DNA from: Pseudomonas gingeri
Lineage (GTDB): Bacteria > Pseudomonadota > Gammaproteobacteria > Pseudomonadales > Pseudomonadaceae
DNA: 64,000 bases
Direction: 5' to 3'
NCBI RefSeq assembly: GCF_013385425.1
Contig: NZ_JACAQA010000018.1
Location: forward strand, 124,001 to 188,000
Shown: positions 17,445-26,160 of the stretch, piece by piece
Position numbering within the stretch: position 1 is the stretch's first letter
Layout of the letters: each line of letters begins with the position of its first letter
Position numbers and translations under genes: made by a program
Notes under the pieces: model-generated
Databases searched by the model: none
What the model saw: the letters and a program-made list of their open reading frames with translations, nothing else
What the model was told of the DNA's origin: nothing

Positions 17445-17748
17445 CATTTTTGCAGAACTGGTCGAGGGCTTCGACGCCCTGGCCGATGACCGCCGGGGCA
17501 AGGTCACCCTGCGCACCCACAAGGTCCAGTTGAACAAGTTGCAACCGATCAGCGCCGATGAACTGGTGGCGATCCGTACCCAACTGAAGCTGTCACGGGC
17601 GGTGTTCGCCCTGTACCTGCGCACCAACACCCGAACCCTGGAAAACTGGGAACAGGGCCGGGCCAAGCCCAATGCCCAGGCCACCACGCTGATCCGGCTG
17701 GTCGAGAAGTACCCTGAAACCGTGGAGCGCCTGGCGTCCCTGGTCTGA
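17434..17748 (+). CDS. HigA/NadS-like helix-turn-helix antitoxin
   Basis: 104 aa. C-terminal Cro/CI-type HTH (LVAIRTQLKLSRAVFALYLRTNTRTLENWEQGR) and an N-terminal region that would wrap the toxin. It overlaps the toxin gene by 11 bases, implying coupled translation. It should bind the palindrome just upstream of the operon. Confidence 0.85.
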   Translation: MKRDIFAELVEGFDALADDRRGKVTLRTHKVQLNKLQPISADELVAIRTQLKLSRAVFALYLRTNTRTLENWEQGRAKPNAQATTLIRLVEKYPETVERLASLV

Positions 17749-17896
17749 AGCGACGGGCGAGTTTGCTATGCAGCAGCGTCGCCCCACTGCCCTTTTGCGC
17801 ATAACTGCTGTTCCCGTTGAGGCCTTAATCCACGGCAGCACGCTTCGTATAGTGAGTGCTCTGCGCCCCATAACCACAACGTCGAGAGGCCCGAGC

Positions 17897-18838
17897 ATGA
17901 ACCTTCAACAGCCGATGATCGCCAGCACCGAACTGCCCGCCTGCGAACAGGACGCCGAGTACTTCGAGTACAGCAAGGCCGCCAACCCGATCAGCGCCGG
18001 ATTGATCTCGCGCATCCCCTATCAGGACTTTCCCGCCTCGCTCTACAACAGCGGGCCGTCGCGGCTGGTGCCATTGGACCTGAGCGAGGCCCTCGGCTGC
18101 GAAGGCCCGGCAACCGGTCCCGGGCTGTGCGCGAACTTTATCCGCCTGAATGCCGGCGACTCGCTGACCCTGCAACCCAACGCCACGTCCCAGGTGCTTT
18201 ATGTGATTGCCGGGCATGGCCGCCTGGTACAGGGCGAGTCCCGCTTCGAGTGGGACAAGGGCTGCTTTATCGCCCTGCCCGGCCGCCAGGCGGTCGAACT
18301 GGCCGCCGGCGAGGACAGCCGCTTCTACTACGTGCACGACGCACCGCTGCTGCGTTACCTCGGTGTCAGCAGCCAGCAGGACCGCTTCAGTGCCACCCTG
18401 TACCCGGCGCAGACCGCCAATGCCAAGCTGCGCGAAGCCGCCGACGACCCACGCGCCCAGGACCGCAGCCGGATCAGCATCCTGCTGGGCAATCGGCACT
18501 TCCCCCAGACTCGCACCGTGACCCATGTGCTCTGGGCGATGTACGGCATCCTGCCGCCGGGCTCGGTGCAGAAACCCCATCGTCACCAGTCGATCGCCCT
18601 GGACTTCATCATCGACTGCCCGCCCGGCTGCTACAGCCTGGTCGGCACCGAGGTCGATGAACACGGCCAGATCCGCAACCCGACCCGGGTCGACTGGGCG
18701 CCCGGACTGGCGTTCGTGACGCCGCCGGGCTATTGGCATGCGCACTACAACGAGTCGGACCGCGAAGCCTTCCTGATTCCGATCCAGGATGCCGGCTTGC
18801 AGACCTACCTGCGCGCCCTGGACATTCGCTTCAGCTGA
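17897..18838 (+). CDS. bicupin-domain protein
   Basis: 313 aa with two cupin halves. The first has GDSLTLQPNATSQVLYVIAGHGRLVQGESRFEWDKGCFIALPG, without clear metal ligands. The second has QKPHRHQSIALDF (HxH) and PPGYWHAHYNES (distal His), a likely metal site. ATG 17897 is preferred to the earlier open frame at 17768 because GAGAGG precedes it. Function unknown; such proteins may be dioxygenases or small-molecule isomerases. It converges on the LysR gene with a 6-base gap. Confidence 0.8.
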   Translation: MNLQQPMIASTELPACEQDAEYFEYSKAANPISAGLISRIPYQDFPASLYNSGPSRLVPLDLSEALGCEGPATGPGLCANFIRLNAGDSLTLQPNATSQVLYVIAGHGRLVQGESRFEWDKGCFIALPGRQAVELAAGEDSRFYYVHDAPLLRYLGVSSQQDRFSATLYPAQTANAKLREAADDPRAQDRSRISILLGNRHFPQTRTVTHVLWAMYGILPPGSVQKPHRHQSIALDFIIDCPPGCYSLVGTEVDEHGQIRNPTRVDWAPGLAFVTPPGYWHAHYNESDREAFLIPIQDAGLQTYLRALDIRFS

Positions 18839-18844
18839 GCAGAA

Positions 18845-19765
18845 TCAGGGCTGCCAATAAGGTGGCGTGCCGATACGTTCGAGCATGAAGTCGATAAAAC
18901 TGCGCACCTTCGACGAGACGGTGCGCTTGGGCGGATAGACAAACCAGAGTGATGCGGCGATCTGTGTGGCCTGGGCCTGCCAATCGGGCAGCCAGTGCAC
19001 CAGTTCGCCTCGCCTGAGCAGATCGGCCACCAGCCAGTCCGGCAACAAGGCCATGCCCAAGCCCTGACGCACCGCCAGCAGTTGCGCATCCAGATCGTTG
19101 ATCCGCAGATGGCCCTTGATTGCAACGCGCTCGGCCTGGGCGCCGGGGGACTGCCGCGCAACGAAAAACACCTCGTCAGGCAGGTTGCCATTCAGTATCG
19201 CAGCACACTCCGCCAGCGCTTGCGGCGAGTGTGGCGGCGAATGCTGCCGGGCGTACTCGGGGCTGACGCACAGCAGCGTGTGCTCGGCCGCCAGCTTGCG
19301 CGCCTTGAGCGACGAGTCCGGCAGCACCCCGACCCGCAGGGCCAGGTCGACACCGGCACTGATCAGGTTGACGTGACTGTCTTCCAGGGTCAGCTCCAGG
19401 CGGATTTGCGGAAAGCGCTCGGCAAAGTCGCCAAGCAGCGGCAACACATGATGCCGGGCAAAGGCCGGTGGCAGGTTGAGCTTGAGCAGCCCCCGGGGTT
19501 GCTGGTTGAGGGCCGAGGTCGCGGCCCTGGCCTGATCCAGTTCGGCGAGTACCCTCAAGGCGTGATGCAGAAAGGTTTCGCCGCCCTCGGTCAGGCGCAG
19601 GGTACGAGTGGAACGATTGAACAGGGCGATGCCCAGGTCCTGCTCCAGGTCCTTGATATAACGCGAGACGGTCGAGGCCTTGATCGAAAGCTTCTCGGCC
19701 GCCCGGGAAAAATTGTTGGCCTGGGCGGCCTCGACAAAGGCCGTGAGGGCGGCGAAATAGTCCAT
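18845..19765 (-). CDS. LysR-family transcriptional regulator
   Basis: 306 aa from ATG 19765, which gives the standard LysR N-terminus (MDYFAALTAFVEAAQANNFSRAAEKLS); a TTG 27 bases upstream is also in frame. HTH residues 20-45, effector domain after 90. It lies 61 bases downstream of hcnC on the same strand with no terminator seen, so read-through from the cyanide operon is possible. Target unknown; it may be acting on the hcn genes or on the convergent cupin. Confidence 0.87.
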   Translation of the reverse strand: MDYFAALTAFVEAAQANNFSRAAEKLSIKASTVSRYIKDLEQDLGIALFNRSTRTLRLTEGGETFLHHALRVLAELDQARAATSALNQQPRGLLKLNLPPAFARHHVLPLLGDFAERFPQIRLELTLEDSHVNLISAGVDLALRVGVLPDSSLKARKLAAEHTLLCVSPEYARQHSPPHSPQALAECAAILNGNLPDEVFFVARQSPGAQAERVAIKGHLRINDLDAQLLAVRQGLGMALLPDWLVADLLRRGELVHWLPDWQAQATQIAASLWFVYPPKRTVSSKVRSFIDFMLERIGTPPYWQP

Positions 19766-19826
19766 GCGGGTATCCACTCGGGTGCGGCTCAATGCGTGAG
19801 CCAGCGAAACACCTGAATAGATACCG

Positions 19827-21068
19827 TTATCCGACGCCTTTGAGCAAGCCCACCTCGAAGCGATCCGCCAGGAACGGCGTGATATCCAGGGGCAGCGGCT
19901 CCTGATGGACCAGCCGCTCCAGCATTACGCCGGTGATCGCCGACGTGAGGATGCCGGTACGGAAATGTCCGCAGGCATTGAGATAGCCCCCGACACCCGC
20001 CATCGGCCCGAGTATCGGCAGCTCGTCAGGCGAGCCCGGACGCAGGCCGGCCCAGCAGCGCTTGAGATTGATGTCCTTGAGTTGCGGCACACAGCGAATG
20101 GCCCCCTGGACCAGGCCGGCGACTTCCGCAAAGGTCGTACTGACATCGAAGCCCTTGTCCTCGGTGGTGCTGCCGATCAGGATTTCACCGTTGTCCTTTT
20201 GCGCCATATAACAATCGCTGGTGGTCAGGCAGCCCTCCAGCAGCTTGGGCATGCGCTCGGTCAGGAGAATCTGCCCCTTCACCGGCTTGACCGGCAGCCT
20301 GATCCCGCTGGCCTGCTCGCTGAGCTCGGCGGCCCAGGCCCCGGCGGCATTGATCAATGTGCCGCAGTGGAAGGTGCCCTGCTCGGCGGTGCGCACGCCG
20401 CTGACCCGGTCGCCCTGATGCAGAACGCCGATGACATTGGTGTTGAAGTAGAGGTCCACGCCATTCTGCCGCGCGGCCTCGGTGTAGGCATCGGCCAGGC
20501 GGAACGGGCTGACCTGGTGATCGCAGAGAAACTCCAGCGCCCCCTGCGCCTCATGGCTTACCGCAGGTTCCGCTTCGCGCAGTGCTTCACGATCCAGCCA
20601 GCGCAGCTGGTCCGCCAGGTGCGGAATGCGTGAAACGATATGCTCGGCATACTGTCGGTCCTCATCGTCATAGATCACGTATTTCAAGCCGGTGCGTTCA
20701 AACTTGAAGTCCATGCCATGGCGTTCGATCAGTTCACGGTGCAACGGCGGATAGAGCGCGTTGGATTGCAAGGCGAACTCGAAGAATGCCGGCGGCAGGA
20801 TATGCGGGGTACTTGCGTCCACCGCCACCGCCGCACCATGGGCCTGGCGACGCTGGGCCGACATCATGCGGAAGAAGATCACCCCGCAGCCCAGCCCCAC
20901 CGACTCGCCGATGGCCCAGAGACCGCCGGCCGAAGCGCGGGTCGCGTTGCCGGGACGCTTGGCGTCGATCAGGGCGATCCGCAGGTTCTGGCGCCGGGAC
21001 AGGTGGTAGGCACAGGAAGCACCGATCACGCCGCCACCGGCAATCACCACATCATAGGTTCTGTTCAT
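19827..21068 (-). CDS. hcnC: hydrogen cyanide synthase subunit HcnC (FAD amine oxidase)
   Basis: 413 aa. N-terminal FAD Rossmann motif (VVIAGGGVIGASCAYHLS), DAO-family fold and C-terminal GYLNACGHFRTGILTSA that closes over FAD. The sequence matches what I know of Pseudomonas HcnC (GNATRASAGGLWAIGESVG; ERHGMDFKFERTGLKYVI). With HcnA and HcnB it oxidises glycine to HCN and CO2 at the cytoplasmic membrane. It starts 3 bases after the hcnB stop. It inhibits competitors and is under ANR and GacA/Rsm control in related species. Confidence 0.95.
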   Translation of the reverse strand: MNRTYDVVIAGGGVIGASCAYHLSRRQNLRIALIDAKRPGNATRASAGGLWAIGESVGLGCGVIFFRMMSAQRRQAHGAAVAVDASTPHILPPAFFEFALQSNALYPPLHRELIERHGMDFKFERTGLKYVIYDDEDRQYAEHIVSRIPHLADQLRWLDREALREAEPAVSHEAQGALEFLCDHQVSPFRLADAYTEAARQNGVDLYFNTNVIGVLHQGDRVSGVRTAEQGTFHCGTLINAAGAWAAELSEQASGIRLPVKPVKGQILLTERMPKLLEGCLTTSDCYMAQKDNGEILIGSTTEDKGFDVSTTFAEVAGLVQGAIRCVPQLKDINLKRCWAGLRPGSPDELPILGPMAGVGGYLNACGHFRTGILTSAITGVMLERLVHQEPLPLDITPFLADRFEVGLLKGVG

Positions 21069-21071
21069 GAT

Positions 21072-22472
21072 TCAGGCGTCCTTACCCAGACTCTCGAAGG
21101 CGGAAAAGGGAACTGGCTCGATGGGAAAACGCGGGCGCAGCCAGCCGACATCGGTGCGCCCGGTGGCCTGCCGCAGGCGGTCGCTGCAATAACCGACGCA
21201 CATGCGCCCCTGGCAATCGCCCATGCTGATCCGCGTACGCATTTTCAGCGCAGCCATGTCCTCGACGCCCTGGGACAGAGCAAGGTCGATCTCGGCGCGA
21301 GTCGTGTGTTCGCAACGGCAGATCAATGTGTCGGCGCGGGGCAAGTCGATCTGCCGGGTACCGCGCCGGGTGTAGCGATCAACACCGGCGCGGAACTTGC
21401 GGATTTTCGTCAGTTTGTCCAGGTAGATCTGGCGCAGGACCAGGGCCCCCTCGGCGTCGAGCACATCGCGCTGCATCAGGATCGACACGGCGGCAATCCT
21501 GCCGGCCAGCATCGCCGCCTCGCCGCCGCGAATCCCGCCCATATCGCCGGCCAGATGGATGGTCGGTTCGCTGCTCTGCTGCCAGACGTTGCTCTCGGGC
21601 CGCAGGCAGCCGTCCTCACCGACGCCATGGGCCAAGCCCATCTGCTGACTGAGTTGGGTGCGCGGGACAAAACCATAACCGACCGCCAGGGTCTGCGCTT
21701 CGACCCGCCGCGCCTGGGCGAGGTCCGGCTGCCAATCGCTGGAATACGGCGCCAGGGTCACGCTGGTCAACTCTTCCTGCCCCTGGGCTTCGACCACACC
21801 CCAGCCGTAGTAAAACGGGATGCCGTGCAATTTCAGATAGGCGAGCATGCTCAAACCGTCGAGAAACATCTGCGGCTTGTTCAGCAGGGCCAGGCTTTCG
21901 CGGGCGATCCGGCCCAAGGCGCTGGCTTCATAGACACCCGCCACCGGCACCCCGGCCGCGTGCAACTGGCAGGCCACCAACGGCAGCAAGGGACCGGTAC
22001 CGGCAATCACCGTGGTCCCCAACGGCTTGACCACGCCGCTCTTGATCTGCAACTGCAAACCGCCGAGCAGCATGACTCCGGGCAAGGTCCAGCCGGGAAA
22101 CGGCACGTTGCGCTCATGGCAGCCGGCCGCCAGCAACAGTTGCGAATACTCGATCTGCCGCAGGTGCTCGTCGGCATCCAGGGCCATCAGCGTTCGCGTG
22201 CCTTCACCACCGAGAATCCGCGTGCCCAGGCGCACATCGACCCGGTCGGAATACCGCGCGAACTCACCGTGCAGACGCTCCAGCACTTGGCGGTAGCGCG
22301 TGCCCAGATAGCCGAGGTCGACTCCCTTGCGTAATGGTCCGCGATAGACCACGCCCCCCAGGCGCGAGGCTTCCTCGAACAGTACGCTGGGTACCGCGTG
22401 CCGGGCCAGCTCGGCGGCGGCGGCCATGCCCGCCGGACCTCCGCCGACAATCACCACGGGCAGGCGGCTCAT
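21072..22472 (-). CDS. hcnB: hydrogen cyanide synthase subunit HcnB
   Basis: 466 aa. N-terminal FAD motif (VVIVGGGPAGMAAAAELA), NAD(P)-type second fold (TTVIAGTGPLLPLVACQLHAAG), and a C-terminal BFD-like [2Fe-2S] segment with CRC...GDCQGRMCVGYC. It overlaps hcnA by 4 bases (ATGA), so translation is coupled. Homologous to the opine oxidase subunits OoxA/NoxA; the Hcn assignment rests on the gene order A-B-C, protein sizes and the HcnC match. Confidence 0.94.
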   Translation of the reverse strand: MSRLPVVIVGGGPAGMAAAAELARHAVPSVLFEEASRLGGVVYRGPLRKGVDLGYLGTRYRQVLERLHGEFARYSDRVDVRLGTRILGGEGTRTLMALDADEHLRQIEYSQLLLAAGCHERNVPFPGWTLPGVMLLGGLQLQIKSGVVKPLGTTVIAGTGPLLPLVACQLHAAGVPVAGVYEASALGRIARESLALLNKPQMFLDGLSMLAYLKLHGIPFYYGWGVVEAQGQEELTSVTLAPYSSDWQPDLAQARRVEAQTLAVGYGFVPRTQLSQQMGLAHGVGEDGCLRPESNVWQQSSEPTIHLAGDMGGIRGGEAAMLAGRIAAVSILMQRDVLDAEGALVLRQIYLDKLTKIRKFRAGVDRYTRRGTRQIDLPRADTLICRCEHTTRAEIDLALSQGVEDMAALKMRTRISMGDCQGRMCVGYCSDRLRQATGRTDVGWLRPRFPIEPVPFSAFESLGKDA

Positions 22473-22783
22473 AGCACCTCCAGCACGGGGAAGCGGCTGA
22501 CAGCGGTTTCGATCTGCATGCCGGGCCGTACCAGCGTCTGGCAGGCCCGGCGCTTGTGCCGGCCATCAATCGAGACCAGGCAGCACTGGCAAACGCCCAT
22601 GCCGCAGAAGGCTCCGGCGATCTCGCCATGATCGTTGCGCGCCAGCTGTCGCAGGCCGACCGATTGCAGCACGCTGAGGACGGTCTCACCGGCAGCGGCC
22701 GGTACGGGTTGACCGTTGAGGTGGACGGTCATGTCCACCTGGGAAAGGGGTTGGATATCGTGTTGTCGATCCAGGTTTTGCAT
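22469..22783 (-). CDS. hcnA: hydrogen cyanide synthase subunit HcnA ([2Fe-2S] protein)
   Basis: 104 aa from ATG 22783, exactly the usual HcnA length. The ferredoxin-like cluster ligands are Cys60, Cys65, Cys68 and Cys81 (CGMGVCQCC...RRACQT). The frame opens at 22798, but the inner ATG 22783 is preferred because a GGA within TCATGGATGA lies just upstream as the Shine-Dalgarno and because HcnA proteins start with M-x-x-L-x-R-Q-H-D-I. First gene of the operon; it probably passes electrons from glycine oxidation. Confidence 0.93.
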   Translation of the reverse strand: MQNLDRQHDIQPLSQVDMTVHLNGQPVPAAAGETVLSVLQSVGLRQLARNDHGEIAGAFCGMGVCQCCLVSIDGRHKRRACQTLVRPGMQIETAVSRFPVLEVL

Positions 22784-22790
22784 AGGTGCA

Positions 22791-22800
22791 TCATCCATGA
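22791..22800 (-). promoter_or_regulatory. RsmA/CsrA-type binding motif at the hcnA ribosome-binding site
   Basis: On the minus strand TCATGGATGA fits the RsmA consensus A/U-CA-N-GGA-N-G-U/A and its GGA is the probable SD of hcnA. This is the arrangement by which RsmA/RsmE block hcnA translation and GacA-driven small RNAs relieve it in P. protegens. The site here is inferred from sequence only. Confidence 0.7.
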
Positions 22801-22844
22801 CTAGCGTGAAAGGTGCACGCTAAGGGATTCGGCACTCCGGCCAT

Positions 22845-22858
22845 TTGATCCAGGCCAG
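22845..22858 (-). promoter_or_regulatory. ANR (FNR-type) box of the hcnA promoter
   Basis: Minus strand CTGGC-CTGG-ATCAA, one base off the TTGGC-N4-ATCAA box known for hcnA of P. fluorescens CHA0. If it is centred at -41.5, transcription would start near 22810, giving a leader of about 27 bases that includes the RsmA motif. ANR activates under oxygen limitation. Confidence 0.7.
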
Positions 22859-22927
22859 TAAAGAGAAACAAAAGTCCTGGGGGCCGCTTCGGCGCTCCGG
22901 TGGTGTCAGAGGTTCCGCGTCGCGCCG

Positions 22928-23019
22928 TTCGCGGGCAAGCTCCGCTCCCACAGGTCTGCGGTCGTACACAGGTTTTGTGTTTGACTCGGACAATGTGGGA
23001 GCGGAGCTTGCCCGCGAAG
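22928..23019. repeat. REPIN, GGAGCGGAGCTTGCC subtype
   Basis: Arms 22928-22952 and 22994-23018 are perfect inverted copies of TTCGCGGGCAAGCTCCGCTCCCACA, separated by 41 bases. It lies between the hcn promoter and the end of cusA. The core differs from the GCAGGG subtype seen at 2557, 36485, 47058 and 58831. Confidence 0.9.
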
Positions 23020-23040
23020 CAGGCGACACGGTCCATCGCT

Positions 23041-26000
23041 CTAACGCCGACGTTTCATCAACCAATACGCCGCCGGCAGCACCAGCATCGACAACAACGG
23101 CGCGGTGATCATGCCGCCAACCATCGGCGCGGCAATCCGCTTCATCACCTCGGACCCGGTACCGCTGCCCCAGAGAATCGGCAGCAGACCGGCGATAATC
23201 ACCGCCACCGTCATCACCTTGGGCCGGACCCGCAACACCGCGCCCTCGCCGATGGCCTCCAGCAAATCGCCGTTCTCCTCCCGTCCGGCATCCAGACGCG
23301 CCGTCCAGGCATTCTTCAGATACAGCAGCATGATCACACCAAACTCCGCCGACACCCCGGCCAGGGCGATAAACCCCACTCCCGTGGCCACCGACAGATT
23401 GAAGCCCAACAGGTAGAGCAACCAGACGCCGCCGGACAGCGCAAAAGGCAAGGTCAGCATGATCAGGCCCGCCTCACTGAAACGCCCGAAGGTCAGGTAC
23501 AGCAGCACGAAAATGATCAGCAAGGTGGCCGGCACCACCCACATCAGACGGGCATTGGCCCGCTCCAGGAACTCGTACTGCCCGGAATAGGACACCGTCA
23601 TCCCGGCCTTGAGCTTCACCTGCTGCGCCACCTGTTGCTGCAGGTCACGAGCGGTCGACGCCAGGTCGCGGCCCCGGACATCCACATAGACCCAACCGGA
23701 CAGCCGGCCATTTTCGCTGCGCAACATCGGCGGTCCCGCAGTCACGCCGATATCCGCCACCGCACCGAGGGTGATCTGCTGCCCGCTGGCGGTGAGTATC
23801 GGCAATTGCTGTAAGGCCTGCGGACTGTCGCGCCATTCCCGTGGATAACGCAGGTTGATCGGATAGCGGGCCACGCCCTCGACCGTCTCCCCCACCGTAC
23901 TGCCACCCACGGCACCGGACACCACCGCCTGCACATCGGCAATGCTCAGCCCGTAGCGGGCCGCCGCCAGGCGATTGATCCGAATGTCGAGGTAGCTGCC
24001 TCCGGTCAAGCGTTCCGCCAGGGCCGAACTGACCCCGGGCACCTGCTTGGCGACCGCTTCGACCTGATGGGCGACCTCATCGATATCGGCCAGCGACGTG
24101 CCGGCCACCTTGACCCCGATCGGGCTCTTGATACCGGTGGCGAGCATATCGATACGGTTGCGGATCGGCGGCACCCAGAGGTTCGACAGCCCCGGCACCT
24201 TGACCGCCTGGTCCAGCGCTTCGATCAGCTTTTCCGGGGTCATACCGGCACGCCATTGCTCACGAGGCTTGAACTTGATGGTGGTTTCGAACATCTCCAG
24301 GGGGGCCGGATCAGTGGCGCTTTCCGCCCGCCCGGATTTGCCGAAGACATGCTCGACTTCCGGCACCGTGCGAATCATCCGATTGGTCTGCTGCAACAGC
24401 TCGCTGGCCTTGCTCGCCGGCAACCCTGGCAATGCCGAAGGCATATACAGCAGGTCGCCTTCATCCAGCGCCGGCATGAATTCCCCTCCCAGCTGGCTCA
24501 AGGGCCAGAGGCTGGAAAGGAAGATCATCAGCGCCAGCGCCAGGGTCAACTTCGGCCATTTCAGCACCGCATCCAACAGCGGACGATAGGCCGCGATCAG
24601 CCAGCGATTAAGCGGGTTCTGCTGCTCACTGGGAATATGACCGCGAATCCAGTAGCCCATCAGCACCGGCACCAGGGTCACCGACAATCCCGCCGCCGCC
24701 GCCATCGAATAGGACTTGGTAAACGCCAGCGGCCCGAACAACCGCCCTTCCTGGGCCTCCAGGGTAAACACCGGGAGGAACGACAAGGTGATGATCAACA
24801 GGCTGAAAAACAGCGCCGGCCCGACCTCCGCCGCCGCCTCGCCGATCACCCGCCAATGGGCCTCGCCTTGCAGCTTCTGGCCGGGATGGCGCAGTTGCCA
24901 GGCTTCGATATGTTTATGGGCGTTCTCGATCATCACCACCGCCGCATCGACCATCGCGCCGATGGCAATGGCGATACCGCCGAGGGACATGATGTTGGCG
25001 TTGACGCCCTCGATGCGCATCACGATAAAGGCCATCAACACCCCCAACGGCAGGGTGATGATCGCCACCAGGGACGAGCGCCAGTGCCAGAGGAACAGCA
25101 GGCAGACCAGCGCCACCACACCGAACTCTTCCAGCAGTTTGAAGCTGAGGTTGTGCACCGCCCGGTCGATCAGCTGCGAACGGTCGTAGGTGGTGATCAG
25201 TTCTACCCCGGGCGGCAGGCTGCCGCGCAAGCTGTCGATACGGGCTTTCACCGCCTGGAGGGTTTCATCGGCGTTCTTGCCGGAACGCAGGATCACCACG
25301 CCACCGACCGCCTCGCCTTGACCGTCCAGCTCGGCGATGCCACGGCGCATCTCGGGGCCGACCTGGATCGTCGCCACCTGGCCGAGCAACACCGGCACGC
25401 CTTGCGCCGAGGTTTTCAGCGGGATATTGTGAAAGTCCTCCAGGCTCTTCAGGTAGCCCGAGGCACGCACCATATATTCGCGCTCGGCCAGTTCCAGTAC
25501 CGAACCGCCGGCTTCCTGGTTGGCGCTCTTCAGCGCCTCGTTCACCTGCTGCTGGGTGATGCCGTAGGTCACCATCTTCTGCGGGTCGAGCAGCACCTGG
25601 TATTCCTTGACCATGCCGCCGATGGTGGCGACCTCAGCCACATTGGGCACGGTCTTGAGCTCGTATTTGAGGAACCAGTCCTGGATCCCGCGCAACTGCG
25701 CCAGGTCATGCTGCCCGGTGCGGTCCACCAGGGCGTACTGATAGATCCAGCCGACACCGGTGGCGTCCGGGCCGAGGGTGCTGGTGACGCCCCGGGGCAA
25801 ACGACCCTGGGCCTGGTTGAGGTATTCCAGTACCCGCGAACGGGCCCAGTACAGGTCGGTGCCGTCCTCGAAAATCACATAGACAAAGGAGTCGCCGAAG
25901 AACGAGTAACCGCGCACGGTCTTCGCCCCGGGGACCGACAGCAAGGTACTGGCCAGCGGATAGGTGATCTGGTTTTCGACGATCTGCGGCGCTTGTCCGG

Positions 26001-26160
26001 GAAAGCTGGTACGGACGATTACCTGGGTGTCGGACAGGTCCGGCAGTGCATCGAGCGGCGTGTTGCGCACCGACCAGATACCCCAGGCGACAATAAACAG
26101 AGTCGCCAGCAGGATCAGGAAACGATTACCGATGGACCAGTGGATCAGGCGCTTGATCAT
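23041..26160 (-). CDS. cusA: CusA-type Cu(I)/Ag(I) RND efflux transporter
   Basis: 1039 aa inner-membrane proton antiporter of the heavy-metal (HME) RND family. Typical elements: NTPLDALPDLSDTQVI, MSLGGIAIAIGAMVDAAVVMIENAHKH (helix 4 with the conserved DAAV), and NLWVPPIRNRIDMLATGIKSP, whose Met-containing loop is characteristic of CusA rather than CzcA. It overlaps cusB by 4 bases. Exports cytosolic and periplasmic Cu+/Ag+ through CusC. Confidence 0.92.
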   Translation of the reverse strand: MIKRLIHWSIGNRFLILLATLFIVAWGIWSVRNTPLDALPDLSDTQVIVRTSFPGQAPQIVENQITYPLASTLLSVPGAKTVRGYSFFGDSFVYVIFEDGTDLYWARSRVLEYLNQAQGRLPRGVTSTLGPDATGVGWIYQYALVDRTGQHDLAQLRGIQDWFLKYELKTVPNVAEVATIGGMVKEYQVLLDPQKMVTYGITQQQVNEALKSANQEAGGSVLELAEREYMVRASGYLKSLEDFHNIPLKTSAQGVPVLLGQVATIQVGPEMRRGIAELDGQGEAVGGVVILRSGKNADETLQAVKARIDSLRGSLPPGVELITTYDRSQLIDRAVHNLSFKLLEEFGVVALVCLLFLWHWRSSLVAIITLPLGVLMAFIVMRIEGVNANIMSLGGIAIAIGAMVDAAVVMIENAHKHIEAWQLRHPGQKLQGEAHWRVIGEAAAEVGPALFFSLLIITLSFLPVFTLEAQEGRLFGPLAFTKSYSMAAAAGLSVTLVPVLMGYWIRGHIPSEQQNPLNRWLIAAYRPLLDAVLKWPKLTLALALMIFLSSLWPLSQLGGEFMPALDEGDLLYMPSALPGLPASKASELLQQTNRMIRTVPEVEHVFGKSGRAESATDPAPLEMFETTIKFKPREQWRAGMTPEKLIEALDQAVKVPGLSNLWVPPIRNRIDMLATGIKSPIGVKVAGTSLADIDEVAHQVEAVAKQVPGVSSALAERLTGGSYLDIRINRLAAARYGLSIADVQAVVSGAVGGSTVGETVEGVARYPINLRYPREWRDSPQALQQLPILTASGQQITLGAVADIGVTAGPPMLRSENGRLSGWVYVDVRGRDLASTARDLQQQVAQQVKLKAGMTVSYSGQYEFLERANARLMWVVPATLLIIFVLLYLTFGRFSEAGLIMLTLPFALSGGVWLLYLLGFNLSVATGVGFIALAGVSAEFGVIMLLYLKNAWTARLDAGREENGDLLEAIGEGAVLRVRPKVMTVAVIIAGLLPILWGSGTGSEVMKRIAAPMVGGMITAPLLSMLVLPAAYWLMKRRR

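Noticed and set aside
19827..22783. reading the three-gene operon as opine (octopine/nopaline) oxidase
   Set aside because: HcnA length and start, HcnC residues, and the ANR and RsmA motifs fit hydrogen cyanide synthase better, although the folds are shared.
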